10,069 bases of DNA from Candidatus Woesearchaeota archaeon (GTDB taxonomy: Archaea > Nanobdellota > Nanobdellia > Woesearchaeales > UBA10216): positions 1-10,069 of the forward strand of contig JACPBT010000051.1 in the NCBI GenBank assembly GCA_016180145.1, given 5' to 3'. This document shows positions 1 through 5,101 of the stretch, in pieces. The notes beneath the pieces are model-generated. The model was not told the origin of the DNA and ran no database searches. It saw only the letters and a program-made list of their open reading frames with translations. How positions within the stretch are numbered: position 1 is the first letter of the stretch; each line of letters opens with the position of its first letter. The position numbers and the translations under genes are program-made.

Positions 1-995
1 CCTGCAGAAGCAGAAGCAGAAGCGCCTGCAGTGTCAAAAGCCTTTGCCACAAAAGTATAAACAGCATCAAAAGCATCTGGAACAGCAACAATGAAACTCT
101 TAGTGCAGCTAAGAACACTGCCACAGGACTGGGAAGATATAACTGAACTATCCTTTGAAATCTCAATCTTATCAACACCAACATCATCAGTAGCTGTAAC
201 AGAAAGCACAACATTAGCGCCCTTATCAGCAGACGAAGGAACAACAAAAGATGCTATTACCGGAGCGGCATTTGAAGGAGCTGGAGACGGCGCAGGGGAC
301 GGAGCCGGAGCAGGGGACGGAGTAAATGTGAAATCAGCGCAGGAGACGTCACCCCAGCGCAGGTCATCGCCACAAAAAGAAACAGCCTGAATTCCGCCAC
401 AGCCGTAGCTCAAAGCATCAGAAGAGCTTAACCTCCTTTCCTGATTTACAAAATTACACTGACTGCCTACAAACCCAGTGTTGCCTGACTTTGCAACAGG
501 CTCAGAAGCGCCACCGAGGGCGTCAATCGCTATAGCTGTAAAAGAGTAATCAGTATTTGGAGTGGAAGGCGCATCAAGAAGAAAGGGAATAGTGCAAGAG
601 CGGCTTGAGGACAGAAAACCCTCAGTGCCGCAGAGCGCATCCTTTTTCAGCTTCCCATCCTGCCAAATCTGAATTTCCTTAACCCCATCGCTGTCAGAAG
701 CGGCAACAGTAACCCACATAGAAGAGCCTGCCCTGGCAACAAGAGGAACTATGAGAGAGTCTATAACAGGAATGGGGTTAACAGGAAGCACAAAATCGTC
801 ACCAACAGGAAGCACACCCTCAGAAGGCGGCAAAAACTCATCATCAGGCAAAATCCCCTCAGCAGGGGGCACAAAATCATCACCAACAGGAACCACAACA
901 TCAGAATAATCCTGCGCAAAAGCAGAAGAAACAAGCAAAAGAGAGAAAACTAACAAAAACGAGACAAACAAGCCAAAGATTTTATGCTGAAACAT
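1..995 (-). CDS. Secreted Ig-like-domain surface protein, C-terminus beyond window
   Basis: An open frame runs from ATG at 995 through the left window edge without a stop (331 codons seen). Residues 1-27 form a clear signal peptide: a basic start, a hydrophobic core and an Ala-Phe-Ala cleavage site before Gln-Asp. Residues 35-72 are acidic and Pro-rich with an imperfect repeat (PVGDDFV at 36-42 and 63-69). Two Ig/cadherin-like beta domains follow (about 75-165 and 243-331), each with a 'D(S/D)DGV or TDDVGV' turn, an ISKD/IWQDG strand end and a close Cys pair (122/134; 291/297). Between them lie a four-Cys segment (180, 199, 208, 219) and a Pro-Ala-Ser linker (226-241). It probably acts outside the cell in adhesion or envelope structure; the exact role is not recognisable. 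It begins 20 bases after the upstream gene, so the two are probably co-transcribed. No N-X-S/T sequon occurs in the visible part. Confidence 0.85.
   Translation of the reverse strand, partial: MFQHKIFGLFVSFLLVFSLLLVSSAFAQDYSDVVVPVGDDFVPPAEGILPDDEFLPPSEGVLPVGDDFVLPVNPIPVIDSLIVPLVARAGSSMWVTVAASDSDGVKEIQIWQDGKLKKDALCGTEGFLSSSRSCTIPFLLDAPSTPNTDYSFTAIAIDALGGASEPVAKSGNTGFVGSQCNFVNQERRLSSSDALSYGCGGIQAVSFCGDDLRWGDVSCADFTFTPSPAPAPSPAPSPAPSNAAPVIASFVVPSSADKGANVVLSVTATDDVGVDKIEISKDSSVISSQSCGSVLSCTKSFIVAVPDAFDAVYTFVAKAFDTAGASASASA
788..892 (-). repeat. 81-base-spaced repeat in the acidic Pro-rich segment of the secreted protein
   Basis: The 24-base units at 788-811 and 869-892 differ at one base (cgt against cat) and lie 81 bases (27 codons) apart. 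Each encodes PVGDDFV. A degenerate middle copy encodes PDDEFLPPSEG. This is an in-frame duplication just after the signal peptide, forming a low-complexity acidic spacer. Confidence 0.7.
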
Positions 996-1015
996 GCCTC
1001 TTACCACCAACCTAA

Positions 1016-2146
1016 TTAATGATAATTCAAGGGAGGATTAACCTTAACAGATGACCTTCCCAAAAGATTAGCGACTGCCTCACGCTTCACAGCATCCGCC
1101 AATGAGCGAAGCTGGTCAACATTGCTCGGCTTGTGAGCAGTTAACCCTACAAGGTAGTCGGTAACGCCCCGTGAATCAATACAACTATACGTTGCGTCAC
1201 GCTTGGACTCGCCTGAAGGAATCTTAGCGCCAACAGCATTGGCAATTTCCTCAAGCTGCGAACGACTGGCAACCTGAAAGTGCTGGGCGGCAGTGTAAGT
1301 GATTTTGCGGTCAGCGCCAACTGTTCCAACAGCAAAAGTAACCTTATTGCAATCATTGACAGAATAAAACAGCACACGCCTTACAACATTATCGGGCAGC
1401 GAATTAAAACTATCCAAGTATTGCTTAGCCGCCTGAGCAGTAACTGAATCAGCAGGAGTTACAACCTTGACAGGAGTAGGCGTAGGAGTATACGTAGCTG
1501 TAACTGTTGGAGATACAGAGGCTGTGGCAGTAGCTGTGGGGGTAGGAGTTTTAGTAGCAGTAGGCGAAACTGTGATTGTTGGAGTTGGCGTAGCTGGTGT
1601 TGAAATTCCTGCTGGAAGGCAAACAAAATTAACATTGCTGTGACTAATAAAGTTAGCAGTATCTGTAATGCTCAGAGGAGGGTTGTTACAATCAATGAGA
1701 ACATTATAAGGTACAGGAGCAGGTTTAGGAGTTGACGTGGGCGTCAAAAGAGAGTTGAAAGAGTTTGAAAGATAAGTCACAGTAGAAGAAAGACTGCGGA
1801 GGTTGTCATCAACCTGCGTTATGCGATTATTTGCAGAAGTATCAGCCTTGTTAATACGGTTAGTTAAATCACTTTGAAGGGCGTTGTTACTATCTGTTAC
1901 CTGCTGTTGTGCAGAAGCAACACCGGTGTCAATACGGTCAGTTAAATCATCCCGAAGGGCATTGTTAGCTTCAGCGGCTTCTTTTTTGGCCTGACTTGTT
2001 TCCTCACGGGCAGTATTAGAATTTACGGCTGCATAAGAGGCAATGCCGAGAGCGCCAACAACAGCAGCGCCACCAACGATATAAGCAATACTTTTTAGAC
2101 GAGCTTTTGCAGCAGCCACTACAGCAGGACTTGGATTTGCAGCCAT
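1016..2146 (-). CDS. Membrane-anchored coiled-coil surface stalk protein with Thr-Pro linkers
   Basis: I do not recognise a named family. From ATG 2146 the protein is 376 aa: an Ala-rich N-terminus, one membrane segment at about 17-41, then a predicted coiled-coil stalk at about 46-134 holding a 26-residue repeat (NNAL..DLT(D/N)RI). A short Pro/Thr/Lys linker is followed by a small segment with Cys153 and Cys176, a long Thr-Pro-rich linker (about 183-229) and a C-terminal mixed domain with Cys266 and Cys322. With no cleavage site visible, the N-terminus looks like an anchor and the rest extracellular. The Thr-Pro linker resembles heavily O-glycosylated spacers, but no N-X-S/T sequon is present. 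The start at 2146 is chosen because GGTGAT lies 4 bases before it; GTG at 2158 would overlap that site. Fourteen of 16 Arg codons are CGN, unlike AglB, which suggests a different history. It heads a two-gene unit with the secreted Ig-like gene. Confidence 0.8.
   Translation of the reverse strand: MAANPSPAVVAAAKARLKSIAYIVGGAAVVGALGIASYAAVNSNTAREETSQAKKEAAEANNALRDDLTDRIDTGVASAQQQVTDSNNALQSDLTNRINKADTSANNRITQVDDNLRSLSSTVTYLSNSFNSLLTPTSTPKPAPVPYNVLIDCNNPPLSITDTANFISHSNVNFVCLPAGISTPATPTPTITVSPTATKTPTPTATATASVSPTVTATYTPTPTPVKVVTPADSVTAQAAKQYLDSFNSLPDNVVRRVLFYSVNDCNKVTFAVGTVGADRKITYTAAQHFQVASRSQLEEIANAVGAKIPSGESKRDATYSCIDSRGVTDYLVGLTAHKPSNVDQLRSLADAVKREAVANLLGRSSVKVNPPLNYH
1853..1967 (-). repeat. 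78-base tandem repeat inside the coiled-coil stalk
   Basis: Two similar stretches, 1853-1889 and 1931-1967, share 'aatacggt(t/c)agttaaatca' and 'gaagggc(g/a)ttgtta' at an offset of exactly 78 bases (26 codons). They encode NNALRDDLTDRID and NNALQSDLTNRIN. The multiple-of-three period fits a stalk that grew by in-frame duplication, so stalk length may vary between strains. Confidence 0.7.
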
Positions 2147-2149
2147 TTT

Positions 2150-2155
2150 ATCACC
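2150..2155 (-). promoter_or_regulatory. Ribosome binding site of the stalk protein, decides its start
   Basis: The minus strand reads GGTGAT AAA ATG. GGTGAT is fully complementary to the usual archaeal 16S rRNA 3' end (ATCACC). It overlaps the alternative GTG at 2158, so the ATG at 2146 is the better start. The 4-base spacing, counted from GGTGA, is somewhat short. Confidence 0.65.
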
Positions 2156-2201
2156 CACTAAAGTTTAAAACCGTATGCGAAGGAAGCGGTAATGATAAGG
2201 G

Positions 2202-2220
2202 CTATAAAAAGTTTTCGTTT
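2202..2220 (-). promoter_or_regulatory. Archaeal promoter (BRE and TATA) of the stalk/Ig-like operon
   Basis: The minus strand reads AAACGAAAA followed by CTTTTTATAG, an A-rich BRE-like element next to a TATA box. The TATA centre is about 60 bases before the ATG at 2146, which predicts a leader of roughly 30-35 bases carrying the GGTGAT ribosome binding site. Identified by motif only. Confidence 0.55.
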
Positions 2221-2239
2221 TGTTACTATTAAGGAATAG

Positions 2240-2256
2240 AAAAACAGAGGGAAAAA
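2240..2256 (-). terminator. Possible oligo-T terminator of the caspase-like operon
   Basis: About 18 bases after the TAA of the caspase-like gene the minus strand has two T5 runs (2252-2256 and 2240-2244) separated by a pyrimidine-rich stretch, ahead of the promoter of the next operon. Archaeal transcription often ends at such T runs. No convincing hairpin was seen. Confidence 0.4.
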
Positions 2257-2273
2257 GTGCGCAAGGCGGCAAC

Positions 2274-2906
2274 TTATTTTATTCGCGCAGATTCTTCCCC
2301 TTCATAATTCAGGACTGAATCGTTATTGACAATAGCTGCCAAAGCCGGTGACTTGTAAGGGTCGTCAGAGAATACAAGGTCAAGAATAAGCTTAGCTGCA
2401 TGCTCATGTGCCTTATCTATTGCTTCCTTCACTGTCCTACCTTTGATGAGTTCTTCAGCAACCAAGTTTGAGTTTGCCATAATCGGCTTTGTTAGCGGGT
2501 CGTTAAGCGGTCTGCTCGCCATTTCATTCAAGCTTGCAATCCAGAATTTCTTTTCATAACCCACAAAAGCTTTACAACCTTTCCTTACCGCTTCTTTTCC
2601 AAGCTCTTGCAGGCAGTCACAGGCACGGGCAAAAACAACCATTTCCTTAAACGCATCAGCATCTTTCAATGTGATTACTTCTTCCCACTTATTGCCGAAC
2701 ATTGCTGAAGCTGAACCGTGACCGTTAAAGAAGAAAAAACTCGGCTTTCTTGTTGATATCCTGCCCCGAATATTATCTTTTGTGACCTTATCCCCTTCAA
2801 GGCTAATCACCTTTAAACTCTTGGCTTCCGCAAGCTTAATTAATGGACTTGTCCAGTGATAAAGGCAGGAAGTTACACGGTCATGATTTGTTCGGACAGC
2901 AAGCAT
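2274..2906 (-). CDS. Caspase/CHAT-like (clan CD) cysteine peptidase, minimal single domain
   Basis: The 210-aa protein shows the caspase-haemoglobinase fold pattern: a first strand (LAVRTN, 2-7), a second (KVISLEG, 32-38), then the hydrophobic strand SFFFF (56-60) running into NGHGS with the candidate catalytic His63. Next comes VVFARAC with the candidate nucleophile Cys96, and then the strand KAFVGY (112-117), which fits the usual 'aGakavig' step after the Cys. There is no signal peptide or membrane segment, so it is probably cytosolic. It is the smallest form of the fold, with no fused sensor or repeat domain, so partners may come from the two small genes upstream. The start at 2906 has GGTTGA 4 bases before it and lies 10 bases after the preceding stop. 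Substrate and role are unknown; family members include proteases activated in conflict or cell-death systems. A non-proteolytic role cannot be excluded. Confidence 0.75.
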   Translation of the reverse strand: MLAVRTNHDRVTSCLYHWTSPLIKLAEAKSLKVISLEGDKVTKDNIRGRISTRKPSFFFFNGHGSASAMFGNKWEEVITLKDADAFKEMVVFARACDCLQELGKEAVRKGCKAFVGYEKKFWIASLNEMASRPLNDPLTKPIMANSNLVAEELIKGRTVKEAIDKAHEHAAKLILDLVFSDDPYKSPALAAIVNNDSVLNYEGEESARIK

Positions 2907-2916
2907 ATTTTCAACC

Positions 2917-3126
2917 CTATGCAGCGATAGTTGTCATTTTTCTTATGAAATTAAGCTGCATATCAATGGCAGCTTTTCCCACAGAAGTGCCTTTTTCAAC
3001 CTCATGCATAAGCTGGTCACGGCTAAACGTGCCATGCTCACCAATTGAGAAAGTAACATTAGGCGGAATTGCCTGCAATCTTTTCAACACAATATTCTTG
3101 ACCTCATCACTGTAGTCAGCCCCCAT
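2917..3126 (-). CDS. Small protein (69 aa) in the caspase-like operon, paralogue-like to its neighbour
   Basis: Not a family I can name. It is a soluble protein with an N-terminal helix, a short beta hairpin (VTFSIGEHGTFS, about 24-35) and a C-terminal helical half with the pattern HEVEKGT..GK..I.MQL. The same pattern (IP, then FS, then 11 residues from FS to E(V/I)E, then xxT) appears in the 67-aa neighbour, so the two look like divergent paralogues. Its ATG directly follows the TAA of the upstream gene with no gap, and GGGGTG lies 6 bases before the start (3133-3138), which suggests coupled translation at a matched dose. Its position before the peptidase suggests a regulator, adaptor or inhibitor; this is inference from context. 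Confidence 0.7.
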   Translation of the reverse strand: MGADYSDEVKNIVLKRLQAIPPNVTFSIGEHGTFSRDQLMHEVEKGTSVGKAAIDMQLNFIRKMTTIAA

Positions 3127-3330
3127 TTACAGCACCCCTATCTTTTGCAACTGACGCAAGATAACTTTTGCCTTTTCAGTGTCATGCTCAATTTCAGCCT
3201 TGCAAGCAGCCCACGAAAAAGGGTCATTATCAACAACAGCAACTATTTCCACACGCAAAGGAGAAGGAATGTTTGCATAAACCTTCAAAAACTTGGCTTT
3301 CAGCATTTCGTAATCCGCAGTCTGCTCCAT
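3127..3330 (-). CDS. Small protein (67 aa), first gene of the caspase-like operon
   Basis: Unnamed small soluble protein: an N-terminal helix (YEMLKAKFLKVYANIP), a strand (LRVEIVAVVDNDP), then FSWAACKAEIEHDT and a C-terminal helix. No membrane segment, metal site or DNA-binding motif was seen. It shares a layout with the 69-aa protein that follows. The start at 3330 has TGAGGT (3338-3343) 7 bases before it, and a TATA-like TTTAAATG (3365-3372) lies about 39 bases upstream, giving a predicted leader of about 12 bases. Being first in the operon, it may be made in the greatest amount. Its function is unknown; adaptor or antitoxin-like control of the peptidase is a guess from context. Confidence 0.7.
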   Translation of the reverse strand: MEQTADYEMLKAKFLKVYANIPSPLRVEIVAVVDNDPFSWAACKAEIEHDTEKAKVILRQLQKIGVL

Positions 3331-3364
3331 CTCGTTTACCTCACATAACCGGTATGCTGCTGAG

Positions 3365-3373
3365 CATTTAAAC
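3365..3373 (-). promoter_or_regulatory. Probable TATA box of the caspase-like operon
   Basis: The minus strand reads AAA GTTTAAATG. Its centre is about 39 bases before the ATG at 3330, so the predicted transcript would start near 3342 and carry the TGAGGT ribosome binding site. The match to the TTTATATA consensus is only fair. Confidence 0.4.
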
Positions 3374-3439
3374 TTTAGCCCAAAGCACCTTTTCTGCCCA
3401 TTTACTCTTAAACTTGGAATTTAAAAAATATGCTGTTCA

Positions 3440-3484
3440 TAGCGGTGTTGCCCGCTACTAATACCCGCAGATGCAACAATGCGG
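3440..3484. other. Pair of hairpins with complementary loops in the divergent promoter region
   Basis: TAGCGG (3440-3445) pairs with CCGCTA (3452-3457) around the 6-base loop TGTTGC. CCGCA (3465-3469) pairs with TGCGG (3480-3484) around a 10-base loop that contains GCAACA (3473-3478). The two loop hexamers are exact reverse complements, so a kissing-loop structure could form if this is transcribed. The element lies between the two divergent promoters, so a DNA-level operator is equally possible. The 198-base gap around it holds no gene that I can support. Confidence 0.4.
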
Positions 3485-3496
3485 CACACATAAACC

Positions 3497-3507
3497 AATA
3501 TATAATA
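3497..3507 (+). promoter_or_regulatory. TATA box of the reductase gene, predicting a leaderless mRNA
   Basis: AATATATAATA is centred near 3502, about 27 bases before the ATG at 3529, with an A-rich BRE-like stretch (ATAAACC) just upstream. Archaeal transcription normally starts about 25 bases after the TATA centre, so the transcript should begin at or next to the start codon. No Shine-Dalgarno site is visible. Confidence 0.6.
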
Positions 3508-3528
3508 GGGCGGGTTTGCTTTTGAGCA

Positions 3529-4524
3529 ATGAGCAAGGTAACAATCATAGGAGCAGGCCCTGCTGGAAATTATACTGCATACCTGCTGGCGAAATCGGGA
3601 AATGACGTATCAGTATATGAGGAGCATTCTACAATTGGCGAGCCGTGGGCATGTACAGGCGTAATAACAGAAGACGTAATGGCAAGGAATGTAAAACTGC
3701 CTGAAGATGTAATAGTGAACAGGATAAGAAAAGCACGGATAACAGCGCCAGACGGCAATTCGGTGGAAGTAAGCCTGAAGAATAACATAGTAGTGGACAG
3801 GGCAAAACTGGACCAGCACCTTGCAGAAATGGCAAAGAAAGAAGGGGCCAAGTATTACGTCAGCCACAGATTCATGGCAATAGAGGGAAATGCCGACAGG
3901 GTAACAGCCAGAATAAGAAACAAAAACATAAACAAGGAAACAAGCGAGGAAAGCGACTGGCTCATTGGATGCGATGGGCCAAGAAGCGAGACGGCAAAGC
4001 AGGCAGGAATATTCGGAGACAGGAAGTTTTATGTCGGGCTGCAGGCAACAGCAAAAATAGAAAATGACAACATCATAGATTTCTACCCCTCAGAAAAAGG
4101 GATAGCATGGAAAGTGCCTGAAAACAGCAAAACAGTCCGGGCAGGAATAGCGGCAGAGCAAAACGCAAGAAGCTACTTTAATGAGTTCATGACAACAACT
4201 TTGGGAAAGGACTACGAGCAAAAAATAATTGGACACCAGGCAGGGCCAATACCCCTCTACAACCCGAAACTGAAAACGCAAAAAGGAATAGTGCTTCTTG
4301 TCGGGGATGCAGCAACAATGGTAAAAGCGCCGACACTCGGAGGAATAAACCAAAGCATAATAGCAGCAACAGCAGCAGCAGAAGCAAAAACTCTGGAAAG
4401 AGAAGCTTGGCAGGGACTTATGGCTATCCCTTATGATGAGAAAAACAATGAACAAATTCACAGACAGCGACTACAACAAACTCGTCAGCATATTCGGCAA
4501 AGAAAAAAACAGGAAAATACTTGA
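3529..4524 (+). CDS. Geranylgeranyl-reductase-family FAD oxidoreductase (frame lost near C-terminus)
   Basis: FAD-dependent reductase of the family that saturates geranylgeranyl chains of archaeal membrane lipids and, in some archaea, dolichol phosphate. The N-terminal Rossmann motif is clear: G8-x-G10-x-x-G13 and the acidic E31 that ends the second strand. GEPWACTG (about 37-44) matches the family's early conserved stretch. DWLIGCDGPRS is the internal DG motif, and GDAATMVKAPTLGG (from G259) is the GD motif that closes the FAD site. After about residue 286 this frame becomes low-complexity and Gln/Arg-rich, while the expected C-terminus continues in another frame up to 4618. The 331-aa product is therefore probably not the native protein; the repaired one would be about 362 aa. 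Its place before AglB and a GT2 gene is compatible with a role on the isoprenoid carrier, but membrane-lipid reduction is equally likely. Confidence 0.8.
   Translation: MSKVTIIGAGPAGNYTAYLLAKSGNDVSVYEEHSTIGEPWACTGVITEDVMARNVKLPEDVIVNRIRKARITAPDGNSVEVSLKNNIVVDRAKLDQHLAEMAKKEGAKYYVSHRFMAIEGNADRVTARIRNKNINKETSEESDWLIGCDGPRSETAKQAGIFGDRKFYVGLQATAKIENDNIIDFYPSEKGIAWKVPENSKTVRAGIAAEQNARSYFNEFMTTTLGKDYEQKIIGHQAGPIPLYNPKLKTQKGIVLLVGDAATMVKAPTLGGINQSIIAATAAAEAKTLEREAWQGLMAIPYDEKNNEQIHRQRLQQTRQHIRQRKKQENT
4364..4390 (+). repeat. GCA/CAG simple repeat and A5 run at the reductase frame break
   Basis: This stretch is almost entirely CAG/CAA-type triplets followed by GAAGCAAAAAC. In frame it encodes an Ala-rich run. 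Repeat slippage or a homopolymer error here would explain the change of frame. The native family usually has several more residues between the GG motif and the W.KKLG segment, so a small deletion is also possible. Confidence 0.55.
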
Positions 4525-4618
4525 GCAGTTTGACAGGGACGAACCAAGAAAATTCGCGCTAAAACTGATAATGCAGGAGCCGAGACTGCTGATGATGGCG
4601 GGGAAGATGATTTTCTGA
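4364..4618 (+). pseudogene. Frame-shifted C-terminal part of the reductase gene
   Basis: In the +1 frame relative to the reductase, bases 4364-4618 read KLWKEKLGRDLWL (from 4388), then MMRKTMNKFTDSDYNKL (from 4433), and end in KLIMQEPRLL. This 'W.KKLG.DLW..L..RK....FSD.DY..L......EPRLL' pattern is what reductases of this family carry at their C-terminus. The frame is closed by TAA TAG at 4358-4363, so the crossing must lie between 4364 and about 4396, a stretch of GCA/CAG repeats and an A5 run. Internal ATG codons at 4433 and 4436 could give a short separate peptide, but there is no ribosome binding site or domain start there. The cause may be a real indel in the repeat, a sequencing or assembly error, or, least likely, recoding. 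Confidence 0.7.
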
Positions 4619-4640
4619 AGCAAAAACCGCTTTCAATAAC

Positions 4641-4650
4641 TTTATAAATA
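4641..4650 (+). promoter_or_regulatory. TATA box of aglB, predicting a leaderless mRNA
   Basis: TTTATAAATA is centred about 28 bases before the ATG at 4673, which places the predicted transcription start at or within a few bases of the start codon. It sits in the 54-base gap after the reductase reading frames. The aglB/GT2 unit therefore has its own promoter. Confidence 0.65.
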
Positions 4651-4672
4651 ATCTGCATGCACTCCAAAACGT

Positions 4673-5101
4673 ATGGAAGAAACCAAGGCAGAGGAGAAGG
4701 ACTGGGGAGAAAACATAAAGGTTGCCGAAGAAAAAAAGGAAGAAAAGGACATAGAGATAGACTTCGGCAAGATAACAGGGATATTCAAAAAGAAAAAGCA
4801 GCCTGAGGGAAAGCAGACTGCAACGCATGAAGCGCCCAAGCACGAAACAAAACAGGAAAGCGGGGAAAAAAGCGGGGATGAAGAAATAGACCTCGGAAAA
4901 ATAGCCAAAATCTTCAAAGGCGGAAGCAAAAAAGAGACTAAAGAAGTCCAGCACGAAGCAGGGAAGGAGGAAGAGCTGAGCCTTGACCTCAAAAAAACAT
5001 TCTCAAAAGCAAAAGGCATAATAAAAGGGCTAAAGGGAGCGCAGACGGGGCAGGCAGGCGAAGAAGGAGTGGAGATTGCCTCTGCAGTAAGCTTCATGAA
5101 A
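4673..5101 (+). other. Charged N-terminal extension of AglB with three degenerate repeats
   Basis: Residues 1-143 precede the first membrane helix and are dominated by Lys and Glu. Three short amphipathic motifs recur: IEIDFGKITGIFKK (27-40), EIDLGKIAKIFKG (71-83) and SLDLKKTFSKAKGIIKGLK (103-121). Each is an acidic start followed by a basic hydrophobic helix, separated by charged linkers. AglB proteins normally begin almost directly with the first membrane helix, so this is an added cytosolic module, perhaps membrane-surface or partner binding. Confidence 0.65.

Noticed and set aside
91..390. Plus-strand 99-aa open frame with a Gly-Ala-Asp run
   Set aside because: It lies antisense to the secreted Ig-like gene, and its low-complexity run is the reverse of the Pro-Ala-Ser linker. 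The minus frame has a signal peptide and folded domains.
2147..2158. GTG at 2158 as start of the stalk protein
   Set aside because: It overlaps the GGTGAT ribosome binding site that serves the ATG at 2146, and it has no site of its own at a usual distance.
2843..3115. Plus-strand 90-aa open frame
   Set aside because: It is antisense to the caspase-like operon, has no domain, and the opposite frames have ribosome binding sites and tight operon spacing.
4187..4387. Minus-strand Leu-rich open frame resembling a membrane peptide
   Set aside because: The Leu/Cys run is only the reverse reading of the GCA/CAG repeat inside the reductase gene.
4433..4618. Independent 61-aa gene starting MMRKTMNKF
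   Set aside because: The homologous pattern continues upstream of the ATG in the same frame (KLWKEKLGRDLWL), so it is the displaced C-terminus of the reductase, not a new gene.
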